Shown in pieces: positions 17,676 through 28,642 of a stretch of 64,000 nucleotides of DNA (its first letter is position 1; each line of letters begins with the position of its first letter). Source of the DNA: Cupriavidus taiwanensis (lineage in GTDB: Bacteria > Pseudomonadota > Gammaproteobacteria > Burkholderiales > Burkholderiaceae); assembly GCF_900249755.1 (NCBI RefSeq), contig NZ_LT976853.1, positions 552,207-616,206 of the forward strand, given 5' to 3'. Under the pieces are notes generated by a model. It had not been told where the DNA came from, did no database searches, and worked only from the letters and a program-made list of their open reading frames with translations. A program made the translations under genes and the position numbers.

Positions 17676-20273
17676 ATGGCTGAGACGAGCGAAACCCTGT
17701 TGCTGCGGGCTCCGTTGAGCGGAGTGCTGCTGCCCCTCGCGGCGGTGCCTGACCCGGTCTTCGCTGAAGGCCTGTTCGGCGATGGCGTCGCCATCGATCC
17801 GCTCGGCGATACCGTGGTGGCGCCTTGCGACGGCGTAGTGCTGCACCTGGCCGCGACCGGCCATGCGCTGACCTTGCAGGCGCCGTGCGGCGCGCAGGTC
17901 CTGCTGCATGTCGGCATCGATACGGTGTCGCTGCGCGGCCAGGGCTTTGCGCCCTGCGTGGCGCAGGGCGCGGCGGTGCGCCAGGGCGACGCGCTGATCC
18001 GCTTCGATGCCGAGCGCGTGGCGCGCCAGGCGCGCAGCCTGGTGACGGTGATGGCGGTTGCCAACGGCAATGCCTTCGCCGTCGCCGCGCGCACCGATGC
18101 GGCGGTGGCGGAGTCCGGCCGCACCGTGGTGCTGCAGGTGCGAGCGACGGACGCGGCGGGCGCGGCGCAAGCCCCGGCGCCTGCGCCGCAAGTCGAAAGC
18201 ACCCACAGTGCCGATGCGGCCCCGCTGCGGCGCACGGTCACGCTGGCCTGCGCCGGCGGCCTGCACGCCCGGCCGGCCGCGCGCGCGCGTGCCGCCATGC
18301 AAGGGCTGGAAGCCACGGTGACGCTGCACTACGGCGGCCGCCAGGCCAGCCTGGCGAGCCTGGTGGCGCTGCTGGCGCTGGCCGCCGACGAAGGCGCCGC
18401 GGTGGAGCTGGCCGCCAGCGGGCGCGATGCCGGCGCCGCGCTGGATGCGGTGGCGCGCGAGCTGCAGCGCACCGATGCCGGGGAAGAGCACGCCGTGTTC
18501 CCCGTCAGCGCGGCGCCGGCACCGGCTGCCGCGGGCGGCGAACTGCCGCCTGGCTGCATTGCCGGCGTGTCCGCCGCGCCAGGCATCGCCATCGGCCCGC
18601 TGCACTGGTGGCGCGACGCGGCGCCGGAGCCGGACGAAGCCGGCCGGGGCGCCGACGCCGAGCGCGCCGCCCTGCAAGCCGCGCTGGCCGCGGTCGACGC
18701 CCGGCTGGTGCGCGACAGCGCCGCCGCCAGCGCGCGCCGCGCCCACGCCGAGGCCGGCATTTTCGCCATGCACCGCGCGCTGCTGCAGGACCCGGCGCTG
18801 CTGGCGGCCGCCGAGACCCTGATCGACACTGGCAAGAGCGCCGGCTTCGCCTGGCGCGATGCCACCCGCGCCGAAGCCGCGGCGCTGTCCGCGATGGCCG
18901 ACCGCCGCGCCGCCGACCGGGCCGCCGACCTGATCGACCTGGGCAAGCGCGTGCTGCGGGCGCTGGCGCGCACGGGCGGGGGCGAGGGCGACGCCCCGGC
19001 CGATGCCCGCGTGCCCGTTGCGCAAGACGGGCAGCCCGTGGTGCTCGCCGCCGATGAATTCACCCCCTCCGACCTGTCCGGGCTGGACCGCACCCGCGTT
19101 GCCGCGCTGGTGATGGTGCGCGGCGGCCCGACCGCGCACGCCGCGATCATGGCGCGCCAGCTCGGCATCCCGTGCCTGGTGGCGCTGGGCAGTGCGCTGG
19201 AACGTCTGCCGGATGCCACGCCGGTGATTGCCGACGCCGACCACGCGCGCCTGCACGCCAGCCCGGACCAGCACCTGCTGGCCGCCGCCGCCAGCACCAT
19301 CACGCTGCGCGCGCAGCAGCACCAGGCCGACCTGCGCGCCGCGCACGCGCCGGCCAGCACGCGCGATGGCGTGCACATCGAAGTGGCCGCCAATATCGGC
19401 AGCGTCGACGATGCCCGCGCCGCGGTCGCGCAAGGCGCCGACGCGATCGGCCTGCTGCGCACCGAGCTGCTGTTCCTGCATGGCGACGCGGCGCCCGCCG
19501 CGGCCGATCACACCGCCCGCTGCCAAGCCATTGCGGATGCGCTGGAAGGGCGCAGCGCGATCGTGCGCACGCTCGATATCGGCGGCGACAAGGACGCCGC
19601 GTGGCTGCGCCTGCCGGCCGAGGACAACCCTGCGCTGGGGCTGCGCGGCGTGCGCCTGGCGCAGGTTTGCCCGCAGCTGCTGGACGACCAGCTGCGCGGC
19701 CTGCTGGCGGTGCGCGCCAGCGCGCCGCTGCGCATCCTGCTGCCGATGGTCAGCGAGCCCGGCGAGCTGCTGCACTGGCGCGCGCGCATCCGCGCGCTGG
19801 CGGCTGAAATCCGCGCCGATGCCGGCATCGAGGTCGGCGTGATGATCGAAGTGCCGGCCGCAGCGCTGCTGGCCGACCAGCTTGCCGAGCACGCCGACTT
19901 TTTCTCGATCGGCACCAACGACCTGACCCAGTACACGCTCGCCATGGACCGCTGCCAGCCGGAACTGGCGGCGCGCATGGACGCGCTGCATCCCGCCGTG
20001 CTGCGCATGATCGCCGCCACCTGCGAGGGCGCCGCGCGCCACGGGCGCCGGGTCGGCGTGTGCGGCGCGCTGGCGGGCGATGCGCTGGCCGTGCCGGTGC
20101 TGCTGGGGCTGGGCGTGACCGAGCTGTCGGTCGATGCCGCGCTGGTGCCGGCCACCAAGGCACGGGTGCGCACGCTCGCCCACGCCGACTGCCGGCAGCG
20201 TGCGCCCGAACTGCTGCGGCTGGCTTCGGCCGCGGCGGTGCGCGACGCGTGCCGGCGCTACTGGCCGGCCTGA
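17676..20273 (+). CDS. nagF: Fused PTS protein EIIA(Glc)-HPr-Enzyme I, NagF
   Basis: An 865-residue three-domain phosphotransferase protein that carries phosphate from PEP to NagE. Residues 1-150 are EIIA of the glucose type (VVAPCDGVVLHL; phospho-His78 in VLLHVGIDTV, supporting His63). Residues about 184-270 are HPr (GLHARPAAR, phospho-His197; Ser-containing QASLASL in the regulatory region). Residues about 295-865 are Enzyme I (GVSAAPGIAIG, phospho-His488 in GGPTAHAAIMARQL, FFSIGTNDLTQY, GVCGALAGD with its active-site Cys). GGAAG precedes the ATG at 17676. With NagE this makes a self-sufficient GlcNAc PTS. Fusion order is the one known for Cupriavidus NagF. Confidence 0.95.
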   Translation: MAETSETLLLRAPLSGVLLPLAAVPDPVFAEGLFGDGVAIDPLGDTVVAPCDGVVLHLAATGHALTLQAPCGAQVLLHVGIDTVSLRGQGFAPCVAQGAAVRQGDALIRFDAERVARQARSLVTVMAVANGNAFAVAARTDAAVAESGRTVVLQVRATDAAGAAQAPAPAPQVESTHSADAAPLRRTVTLACAGGLHARPAARARAAMQGLEATVTLHYGGRQASLASLVALLALAADEGAAVELAASGRDAGAALDAVARELQRTDAGEEHAVFPVSAAPAPAAAGGELPPGCIAGVSAAPGIAIGPLHWWRDAAPEPDEAGRGADAERAALQAALAAVDARLVRDSAAASARRAHAEAGIFAMHRALLQDPALLAAAETLIDTGKSAGFAWRDATRAEAAALSAMADRRAADRAADLIDLGKRVLRALARTGGGEGDAPADARVPVAQDGQPVVLAADEFTPSDLSGLDRTRVAALVMVRGGPTAHAAIMARQLGIPCLVALGSALERLPDATPVIADADHARLHASPDQHLLAAAASTITLRAQQHQADLRAAHAPASTRDGVHIEVAANIGSVDDARAAVAQGADAIGLLRTELLFLHGDAAPAAADHTARCQAIADALEGRSAIVRTLDIGGDKDAAWLRLPAEDNPALGLRGVRLAQVCPQLLDDQLRGLLAVRASAPLRILLPMVSEPGELLHWRARIRALAAEIRADAGIEVGVMIEVPAAALLADQLAEHADFFSIGTNDLTQYTLAMDRCQPELAARMDALHPAVLRMIAATCEGAARHGRRVGVCGALAGDALAVPVLLGLGVTELSVDAALVPATKARVRTLAHADCRQRAPELLRLASAAAVRDACRRYWPA

Positions 20274-20328
20274 ACCCCGCGCCCCACCCATGCGCGCCCC
20301 GGCGCGCACAGCTTCGAGGAGAACGTCA

Positions 20329-22002
20329 ATGAAGATCGACCTGCTGCCCAGGGTGCAACGCCTGGGCGCCACGCTGATGCTGCCGATCGCCGTGCTGCCG
20401 GTGGCGGGGCTGCTGCTGCGGCTGGGCCAGCCCGACGTGTTCGGCATCAAGGTGATGGCCGAGGCCGGCAATGCCGTCTTCGCCAATCTGGCGCTGCTGT
20501 TCGCCATCGGCGTGGCGGTGGGCTTTGCGCGCGACAACAACGGCGCCGCGGCGCTGGCCGGCGCCATCGGCTACCTGGTGCTGACCACGGTGATGAAGAC
20601 CGTCGACAAGTCGCTCGACATGGGCGTGCTGGCCGGCATCGTCGCCGGCGCGCTCGCGGGCGGCCTGTACAACCGCTACCGCGGCGTCGCGCTGCCGCCC
20701 TACCTGGGGTTCTTTGCCGGCAAGCGCTTCGTGCCCATCGTCACCGCGCTGGCCTGCCTGCTGCTGGGCATCGCGCTGGCCTATGCCTGGGCGCCGGTGC
20801 AGGCCGGCATCAACGTCGCCGGCGCCTGGCTGACCACCGCCGGTTCGGCCGGCGCGTTCGTGTTCGGGCTGCTGAACCGGCTGTTGCTGGTGACCGGGCT
20901 GCACCACCTGATCAATACGCTGGCGTGGTTCGTGTTCGGCAACTATGCCGACCCGGCCACCGGCGCGATGGTGGCGGGCGACCTGCACCGCTATTTCGCC
21001 GGCGATCCCGGCGCGGGCCTGTTCATGACCGGCTTCTTCCCGGTGATGATGTTCGGCCTGCCTGCGGCGTGCCTGGCGATGTACCACGAGACCCCGCGCG
21101 GGCGGCGCGCGCTGGTGGGCGGCATGCTGTTCTCGATGGCGCTGACCTCGTTCCTGACCGGCATCACCGAGCCGATCGAGTTCAGCTTCATGTTCCTGGC
21201 GCCGGTGCTGTACGGGCTGCATGCGGTGATGACCGGCCTGTCGATGGCGCTGTGCCACCTGCTCGATATCCGGCTGGGCTTCACCTTCTCGGCCGGCGCG
21301 ATCGACTACGTGCTGGGCTACGGCCTGTCCAGCCGCGGCTGGCTGGCGCTGCCGCTGGGACTGGCTTATGCGCTGGTCTACTACGGCGTGTTCCGCTTCT
21401 TTATCCGCCGCTTCAACCTGCCGACGCCGGGCCGCGACGAGGCCGCGCCCGCAGCGACTGCAACACCGGCCGGCGACGCGCCGCAGCCTGTCGCCGGCAG
21501 CGTGGCGCAGCGCTATGTCGAGGCGCTGGGCGGGGCAGCCAACCTGACGGTGGTCGATGCCTGCACCACGCGGCTGCGGCTGAACGTGGCCGACACCGCC
21601 GCGGTGTCCGAGCCGCGGCTGAAGGCGCTGGGCGTGCGCGGCGTGCTCAAGCGCCCGCCCAACGTGGTGCAGGTGGTGATCGGCCCGCAGGCCGAGCAGG
21701 TCGCGGGCGAGATCCGCGCGGTGCTGCAGCAGCAGGCCGCGCCGGCCGCCGGCGCCAACAGCTTCGAACCCGGCTGGTGGATCGATGCGCTCGGCGGCGC
21801 CGCCAATATCGCCGCGGTCAGCGTGGTGGCACTGTCGCGGCTGCGCGTGGTGGTGCGCGAGCGCGCCCGCGTGCAGGCCGCGCGCCTGGACGGCAGCCCG
21901 CTGATGTGGGTTGGCGACGACACCGCGCATATCGCCTTCGGCCATGCCGCCGACGGCTGCGCGGCCGCGCTGCAGCGTGCCCTGCAAGCCCGGCCCGACT
22001 GA
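20329..22002 (+). CDS. nagE: PTS EIICB, N-acetylglucosamine-specific permease NagE
   Basis: A 557-residue membrane permease that imports and phosphorylates GlcNAc. EIIC spans about 1-365 (ALLFAIGVAVGFARDNNG, LHHLINTLAWFVFGNY, FLTGITEPIEFSFMFLAPVLY). The EIIB domain at about 392-470 has the phospho-Cys412 in VVDACTTRLRLNV. A second EIIB-like copy follows at about 485-557 (IDALGGAANIAAV... against VEALGGAANLTVV...) in which Cys is replaced by Ala-Leu, so it cannot carry phosphate. No EIIA is attached; NagF supplies it. From memory, glucose-using R. eutropha mutants carry Ala153Thr or Gly265Arg; here residue 153 is Ala and 265 is Gly, the wild-type state. GAGGAG precedes the ATG. Confidence 0.95.
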   Translation: MKIDLLPRVQRLGATLMLPIAVLPVAGLLLRLGQPDVFGIKVMAEAGNAVFANLALLFAIGVAVGFARDNNGAAALAGAIGYLVLTTVMKTVDKSLDMGVLAGIVAGALAGGLYNRYRGVALPPYLGFFAGKRFVPIVTALACLLLGIALAYAWAPVQAGINVAGAWLTTAGSAGAFVFGLLNRLLLVTGLHHLINTLAWFVFGNYADPATGAMVAGDLHRYFAGDPGAGLFMTGFFPVMMFGLPAACLAMYHETPRGRRALVGGMLFSMALTSFLTGITEPIEFSFMFLAPVLYGLHAVMTGLSMALCHLLDIRLGFTFSAGAIDYVLGYGLSSRGWLALPLGLAYALVYYGVFRFFIRRFNLPTPGRDEAAPAATATPAGDAPQPVAGSVAQRYVEALGGAANLTVVDACTTRLRLNVADTAAVSEPRLKALGVRGVLKRPPNVVQVVIGPQAEQVAGEIRAVLQQQAAPAAGANSFEPGWWIDALGGAANIAAVSVVALSRLRVVVRERARVQAARLDGSPLMWVGDDTAHIAFGHAADGCAAALQRALQARPD

Positions 22003-22117
22003 CCCCCGCCGCCGCAGCCGCGCGGCTGCGGTCGATCCTGCCACCGGCCAACACGACAACGACAGCGACGCCTGCCGTGCCGGTGGACACCGATTGCCTA
22101 TCCAGGAGCCATTGATC

Positions 22118-23182
22118 GTGAAACGCATTGCATTGACGACGCTGCTCGCGGCGTCGGCCGGAAGCGCCTGCGCGCAGGCCGCCGCCACCGGCATCACCCT
22201 GTACGGCCGCGCCGTGGCCGGCCTCGACTATGTCAACGGCATCGCCCGCCCCGGCGGCGACGCCGACACCCTGCGCTTCGGCAGCAACCAGTACGGCGTC
22301 AGCTTCTGGGGCCTGCGCGGCGCCGAAGACCTCGGCGGCGGCCTGCGCGGGGTGTTCAACCTGGAGGGCATGGTGACCTCCGGCACCGGCCGTTCCGATC
22401 CGCTGTTCGGGCGCCGCGCGCAGGTGGGACTGGCCGGCGACGACTGGGGCGCGCTGCTGCTGGGCCGCGCCATGAGCCTGACCGACGACGAGAGCGGCGC
22501 GATCGACCCGATGGGCCTGCAGGCCAGCTCGATCGCCACGCTGGTCTATGGCCGCAACTGGGGCTCGCGCCCCAATGCCGTGACCTACAACTCGCCCGCG
22601 TGGGGCGGGCTGAGCGTGCGCGCGCAGGCCGGCAGCGACGGCGTGCCGGGCAGCGCGCGCAGCGGCAGGCAGCTGAGCGCGGCGGTCAAGTACGCGCAGG
22701 GCAACCTGAGCCTGACCGGCATCTACGAAGAACTGCGCGACGCGCAGGGCCGCATGGACAACCTGTACGCCAGCTCGCGCCAGTACACGCTGGGCGGCAG
22801 CTATGCGCTCGCTGCCCTGCGGCTGTTCGCCGGCTACAACCTGACCGTGTCGTCGGCAGCCACTGTAGCCACGCCGGAGAACCCGTATGCCGCCACGCGC
22901 AGCCAGATGGCGTGGGTGGGCGCGAACTACCGCATGCTGCCGTCGCTGACGCTGCTGTCGGGCGTCTACTACGCCACCCTGAACCGGGGCGGCGGGCATG
23001 GCACGCTTGTCACACTGGGCGCAAAGTATGACTTGTCGAAGCGCACCGCGCTGTATGGCACCGTCGCCTCGGTGTTCAACTCGCGCAACGCCACGTTCTC
23101 GGTGGAGGCGTCGCCGGACACCATGCCGCGCGCCGGGGCCAGCCAGCAGGGTGCCTATGCCGGCATCATCCACTTGTTCTGA
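22118..23182 (+). CDS. Outer-membrane porin of the nag cluster
   Basis: A 354-residue trimeric-porin family protein (Gram-negative porin, beta-proteobacterial type). A signal peptide of about 21 residues ends SACAQ; the mature chain begins ATGITLYGRAVAGLDYVNG and ends in the aromatic IIHLF typical of outer-membrane insertion. Internal motifs SFWGLRGAEDLGGGLRGVFNLE and RRAQVGLAGDDWGALLLGRA are characteristic. It starts at a GTG with AGGAG nine bases upstream; no ATG fits. Located between nagE and nagA, it presumably lets GlcNAc or short chito-oligosaccharides through the outer membrane. Confidence 0.9.
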   Translation: MKRIALTTLLAASAGSACAQAAATGITLYGRAVAGLDYVNGIARPGGDADTLRFGSNQYGVSFWGLRGAEDLGGGLRGVFNLEGMVTSGTGRSDPLFGRRAQVGLAGDDWGALLLGRAMSLTDDESGAIDPMGLQASSIATLVYGRNWGSRPNAVTYNSPAWGGLSVRAQAGSDGVPGSARSGRQLSAAVKYAQGNLSLTGIYEELRDAQGRMDNLYASSRQYTLGGSYALAALRLFAGYNLTVSSAATVATPENPYAATRSQMAWVGANYRMLPSLTLLSGVYYATLNRGGGHGTLVTLGAKYDLSKRTALYGTVASVFNSRNATFSVEASPDTMPRAGASQQGAYAGIIHLF

Positions 23183-23225
23183 CGGTGGCCCGGTGCGGCA
23201 GCCGATGATGGGAGAGAGCATTGCC

Positions 23226-24329
23226 ATGAAGGGAAATATCCTGACGCCGGCCGGCTGGGTCTTCGGCGAGATCCATGCCGGCGCGGACGGACGCATCGCG
23301 CGCATCGAGGGGGTGCCGGTCACGCCCGCGGGCAACGATGCGCCGTACCTGCTGCCGGGGTTTGTCGACTTGCTCAACCACGGCGGCGGCGGCAAGGACT
23401 TCATGGATGGCGAGGCCGCGGTGCCGGTGATCCTGCGCGCGCATGTGCGCTTCGGCACCACCAGCCTGCTGGGCACCACCATGACCGCGCCGCACGCCGT
23501 GCTGCTGCCCGCGGTGCAGGCGCTGGGCCGCGCCTGTGCCGCGCGCCCGGCCGGCGCGGCGCGGCTGCTGGGCGTGCACCTGGAAGGGCCGTACATCAAC
23601 CCGGGCAAGCTCGGCGCGCAGCCGGACACCTCGGTCATCGCCAGGCCCGAAGAGCTGGCGCAGTACCTGGACGCCGCGCCGCTGAAGGTAGTGACGCTGG
23701 CGCCCGAACTGCCGGGGCACCTGGACATCATCCGCCAGCTCGCCGCGCGCGGCGTGCGCGTGCAGCTGGGCCACACGCTGGGCACCTATGAAGACGCGGT
23801 GGCCGCGCTCGATGCCGGCGCCAGCGGCTTTACCCACCTGTTCAACGCGATGACGCCGCTGCGCCACCGCGCCCCCGGCGTGGTCGCGGCGGCGCTGGCG
23901 CACGCCGAGTTCGCCGAGCTGATCCCGGACCTGCTGCACGTGCATCCCGGCGCCATCCGCGCCGCGCTGCGCGCGATCCCGCGGCTCTACGCGGTCACCG
24001 ATGCCACCGCTGCCGCGGGCATGCCCGACGGCATGTACCACCTCGGCTGCCAGACCGTCTACAAGGCCAATGGCAGCGTGCGGCTGGCCGACGGCACGCT
24101 CGCCGGCAGCGTGCTGACCATGGACCAGGCGCTGCGCAACTTCGTGGCGATCGGGCTGGACCTGGCCGATGCCTCGCGCCGCGTGTCGCTGTACCCGGCG
24201 CAGTACCTGGGCCTGGCCGACCGCGGCATGCTGGCCGAAGGCTGCTGGGCCGACGTGGTGGTGCTGGACCGCGCGCTGTCGGTGCGAACCGTTTATGTCG
24301 AAGGAGAGTGCTGTGTCGCGAATGCTTGA
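23226..24329 (+). CDS. nagA: N-acetylglucosamine-6-phosphate deacetylase NagA
   Basis: A 367-residue amidohydrolase-superfamily enzyme that converts GlcNAc-6-P to GlcN-6-P and acetate. Active-site segments present are GVHLEGPYINP (metal-binding Glu), QLGHTLGTYEDA and GFTHLFNAMTPL (metal-binding His residues), and AVTDATAAAGMPDG (catalytic Asp). The N-terminal metal motif reads DLLNHGGGG: the first His of the HxH found in two-metal relatives is missing, as in E. coli-type one-metal enzymes. GGGAGAG precedes the ATG at 23226. Its end overlaps the start of the next gene by 17 bases. Confidence 0.93.
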   Translation: MKGNILTPAGWVFGEIHAGADGRIARIEGVPVTPAGNDAPYLLPGFVDLLNHGGGGKDFMDGEAAVPVILRAHVRFGTTSLLGTTMTAPHAVLLPAVQALGRACAARPAGAARLLGVHLEGPYINPGKLGAQPDTSVIARPEELAQYLDAAPLKVVTLAPELPGHLDIIRQLAARGVRVQLGHTLGTYEDAVAALDAGASGFTHLFNAMTPLRHRAPGVVAAALAHAEFAELIPDLLHVHPGAIRAALRAIPRLYAVTDATAAAGMPDGMYHLGCQTVYKANGSVRLADGTLAGSVLTMDQALRNFVAIGLDLADASRRVSLYPAQYLGLADRGMLAEGCWADVVVLDRALSVRTVYVEGECCVANA

Positions 24330-25353
24330 GGAAGCCCTGAGCGCGCCCGGCGTGGTGTCCGCGCAGCTGGCCGACGCGCCGCGCGTGGCGGCGCTGGCCG
24401 CGCAACTGGCCGGGCACGACTGGCCCGCGGTGCTGACGGTGGCGCGCGGCAGCTCGGACCACGCCGCCAGCTATTTCGCCGCGCTGGTCACGCGCCGGCT
24501 GGGCGTGCCGGTGGCGTCGCTGCCGATGTCGACGGTAACGCTGCACGACAGTGTGCTGCGCGTGGCGGGACAGCTCGCGGTGGCGTTCTCGCAGTCGGGC
24601 CGCAGCCCCGACCTGGTCGAGACCATGCAGGCGCTGCGCGCCGGCGGCGCCGCCACCGTGGCGCTGGTCAACGCGCCCGCCTCGCCGCTGGCGCAGGCGT
24701 GCGCGCATGCGTTGCCGCTGCACGCCGGTACCGAGCACAGCGTGGCCGCGACCAAGAGCTATATCGCCATGCTGTCGATGTCGGCGCTGCTGGTCGGGCA
24801 TCTGGAAGCCGCGCGCGGCGGCGCGCGCGATTTGCTCGATGCCTGCCGCGGGCTGCCCGCCGCGCTGGCCGCGGCGGCGGCGCAGGACTGGTCCGCGCTG
24901 GTGCCGGCGCTGCGCGGCGCGCAGCGCATGATGGTGCTGGGACGCGGCGCGGGGCTGGCGGTGGCGCAGGAGGCCGCGCTCAAGCTCAAGGAAACCGCCG
25001 GCATCCAGGCCGAAGCCTTTTCCGGCGCCGAGGTGCGGCACGGCCCGATGGAGCTGATCGGCGACGGCTATCCGCTGCTGGTGTTCGCGCCGCGCGGGCC
25101 GGAGCAGGCCGGGCTGCTGGCACTGGCCGCGGAGATGCGCGCACGCGGCGCGCGCGTGCTGCTGGCCGCACCGGCTGGCACGGATGATGCGGGTGGTCCG
25201 GTGGCGTTGCCGCTGGTGCCGGCAGGCGAAGCGCTGCTGGATCCGCTCTGTGCGATCCAGAGCTTCTATGTCGCCGCGCACGCGCTGGCCCTGGCGCGCG
25301 GGCGCAATCCCGACCAGCCGCAATACCTGCGCAAGGTGACCGAGACCCGCTGA
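24313..25353 (+). CDS. nagB: SIS-domain glucosamine-6-phosphate deaminase/isomerase (NagB-II type)
   Basis: A 346-residue tandem SIS-domain protein, like the isomerase half of GlmS without the glutaminase. LTVARGSSDHAASYFAAL, the phosphate-binding AFSQSGRSPDLVETMQALR, NAPASPLAQAC and TKSYIAMLSM are the first SIS domain; VLGRGAGLAVAQEAALKLKE and FSGAEVRHGPMELI the second. Following nagA, it should turn GlcN-6-P into fructose-6-P and ammonia. The GTG at 24313 has AAGGAGAG six bases upstream; an ATG three codons later is the alternative. It is unrelated to classical NagB, so the symbol marks function only. Confidence 0.88.
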   Translation: MSRMLEEALSAPGVVSAQLADAPRVAALAAQLAGHDWPAVLTVARGSSDHAASYFAALVTRRLGVPVASLPMSTVTLHDSVLRVAGQLAVAFSQSGRSPDLVETMQALRAGGAATVALVNAPASPLAQACAHALPLHAGTEHSVAATKSYIAMLSMSALLVGHLEAARGGARDLLDACRGLPAALAAAAAQDWSALVPALRGAQRMMVLGRGAGLAVAQEAALKLKETAGIQAEAFSGAEVRHGPMELIGDGYPLLVFAPRGPEQAGLLALAAEMRARGARVLLAAPAGTDDAGGPVALPLVPAGEALLDPLCAIQSFYVAAHALALARGRNPDQPQYLRKVTETR

Positions 25354-25448
25354 CCGGGCCGTGCGCGCGGACACGGCAAGAACCGCCGGCTTGCCCCGCC
25401 CGCCGCCGCCCAACACCCCACGCCCCACCGGCACGCAAGGAGCCCGTC

Positions 25449-26933
<1,485 letters not shown>

Positions 26934-27009
26934 GGCCAAGGCCCGGCGGCATCGCCGTAGCGCGAGCGGGCCTTCGCCACGCGTGGCCGGCGCTGCCGCC
27001 GGATTTGCG

Positions 27010-28551
27010 CTAGCCGGCCATTCGCAGCGCGCGCCGGTACTGGATGGCCTCGCCCACGTGCGCGGCGTTCAGCAGCTCGGCCCCGGCCAGGTCGGCGATG
27101 GTGCGCGCCACCTTTAGCACGCGGAAGTACGAGCGCGCCGACCATGCCAGCCGCGTCATCGCGCCGCGCAACAGCGCCTGCGCCTGTGGGTCCATGGCGC
27201 AATGCTGCTCGATCTCGCGCCCGCCCAGCTCATTGTTGGGCTTGCCCTGGCGCGCAAGCTGCCGTTCGCGCGCGGCCAGCACGCGCGCGCGCACCGCGGC
27301 GCTGGCTTCGCCGGGCGGGCCGTCGAGCATTTCTCCCTGGTCCTGCGCGGGCACTTCGACCTGCAGGTCGATGCGGTCGAGCATGGGGCCGGAGATGCGC
27401 GACTGGTAGCGCCGCACCTGGTCGGGCGTGCAGCGGCAGGGCCGGTCGGGATGACCGAGGTAGCCGCACGGGCAGGGGTTCATCGCCGCGACGAACTGGA
27501 AGCAGGCGGGGAAGTCGGCGTGGCCGTTGGCGCGGGCGATGGTGATGCGGCCGGATTCTAGCGGCTCGCGCAGGACTTCGAGCACGCGGCGGTCGAATTC
27601 GGGCAGTTCGTCGAGGAACAGCACGCCGTGGTGCGCGAGTGAGATCTCGCCCGGGCGCGGATTGCCGCCGCCGCCGACCATGGCCGGGCCCGACGCGGTA
27701 TGGTGCGGCGCCCGGCACGGACGCAGGCCCCAGGCCTCGGCGCGGAAGCCGCCCGGGGTCAGGCTCATCACCGCGGCGGCTTCCAGTGCCTGCTGCAGCG
27801 ACATCGGCGGCAGCAGGCCGGGCAGGCGCTGCGCCAGCATCGACTTGCCGGTGCCGGGCGGGCCCACCAGCAGCACGGAATGCTGGCCCGCTGCCGCCAC
27901 CTCCATGGCGCGGCGCGCCTGCGCCTGGCCGCGCACATCGCGCATGTCCGGGCCGAGCCCGGCGCAGGCGGGCAGCAGCGGCGGCATGGCGCGCGGCAGC
28001 CGCGCGTCGTCGCGCGGGCCGAGGTGGTCGCAGGCCTGGCGCAGCGTGGCGGCCGCGTGCACGGCCAGGTCTTCGATCAGCGCGGCTTCGGCGCCGTTGC
28101 CCGCGGCGACCAGGAAGGCGCGTGGCGCCGCGCCGGCGGCGGCGCGCCCGGCGTTGTCGCGCGCCAGCCCCATCGCCATCGCCAGCGCGCCGCGCACCGG
28201 CCGCAGTTCGCCGGACAGCGACAGCTCGGCGGCGAATTCGTGCAGGTCCAGCGCATCGGCCGGGATCTGGCCGCTGGCCGCCAGGATGCCCAGCGCGATG
28301 GCAAGGTCGAAACGGCCGGATTCCTTGGGCAGGTCGGCCGGGGCCAGGTTGACGGTGATGCGGCGGTTGGGAAATTCATAGCCGCTGTTGAGGATGGCGG
28401 CGCGCACGCGCTCGCGGCTTTCGCGCACGCCGGTGTCGGCCAGGCCGACGATGGTGAAGGCCGGCAGGCCGTTGGCCAGGTGGGTCTCGACCCGCACCGG
28501 CGGCGCGGCGATGCCGGTCAGGGCCCGGCTGCGAAGGACGGCAAGGCTCAT
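27010..28551 (-). CDS. YifB/ComM-family Mg-chelatase-like AAA+ ATPase
   Basis: A 513-residue protein of the YifB/ComM family: an N-terminal Lon-protease-like (ChlI) domain, residues about 15-170 (VETHLANGLPAFTIVGLADT, FPNRRITVNLAPADLPKE), then a AAA+ domain with Walker A GPPGTGKS (about 230-237), Walker B GVLFLDELPEF, and a Mg-chelatase C-terminal domain. NPCPCGYLGHPDRPCRC is the family's cysteine cluster. ComM orthologues are branch-migration helicases promoting integration of foreign DNA in natural transformation. I prefer the ATG at 28551 to the GTG at 28566; neither has a good ribosome-binding site. Converges with zwf. Confidence 0.9.
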   Translation of the reverse strand: MSLAVLRSRALTGIAAPPVRVETHLANGLPAFTIVGLADTGVRESRERVRAAILNSGYEFPNRRITVNLAPADLPKESGRFDLAIALGILAASGQIPADALDLHEFAAELSLSGELRPVRGALAMAMGLARDNAGRAAAGAAPRAFLVAAGNGAEAALIEDLAVHAAATLRQACDHLGPRDDARLPRAMPPLLPACAGLGPDMRDVRGQAQARRAMEVAAAGQHSVLLVGPPGTGKSMLAQRLPGLLPPMSLQQALEAAAVMSLTPGGFRAEAWGLRPCRAPHHTASGPAMVGGGGNPRPGEISLAHHGVLFLDELPEFDRRVLEVLREPLESGRITIARANGHADFPACFQFVAAMNPCPCGYLGHPDRPCRCTPDQVRRYQSRISGPMLDRIDLQVEVPAQDQGEMLDGPPGEASAAVRARVLAARERQLARQGKPNNELGGREIEQHCAMDPQAQALLRGAMTRLAWSARSYFRVLKVARTIADLAGAELLNAAHVGEAIQYRRALRMAG

Positions 28552-28579
28552 GGCATCGACCCGCACGAAACTGTTAACG

Positions 28580-28604
28580 AAAAAGGCCGCCAGGACTGGC
28601 GGCC
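28580..28604 (-). terminator. Rho-independent terminator after the ubiK-like gene
   Basis: GGCCGCCA / TGGCGGCC stem with GGAC loop; on the minus strand it is followed by five T residues. It lies between the ubiK-like gene and yifB, both on the minus strand. Confidence 0.85.
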
Positions 28605-28642
28605 GTCAGACAGGCTGGGTGTTTGCGGTGCGACCGGCGTGC

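Noticed and set aside
17496..20567. Long antisense open frame of about 1020 codons opposite nagF
   Set aside because: It is a GC-rich shadow with Arg/Ala/His-rich composition and no recognisable domain; nagF on the other strand is certain. Similar shadows oppose many genes here, for example 29248-32040 and 2016-4256.
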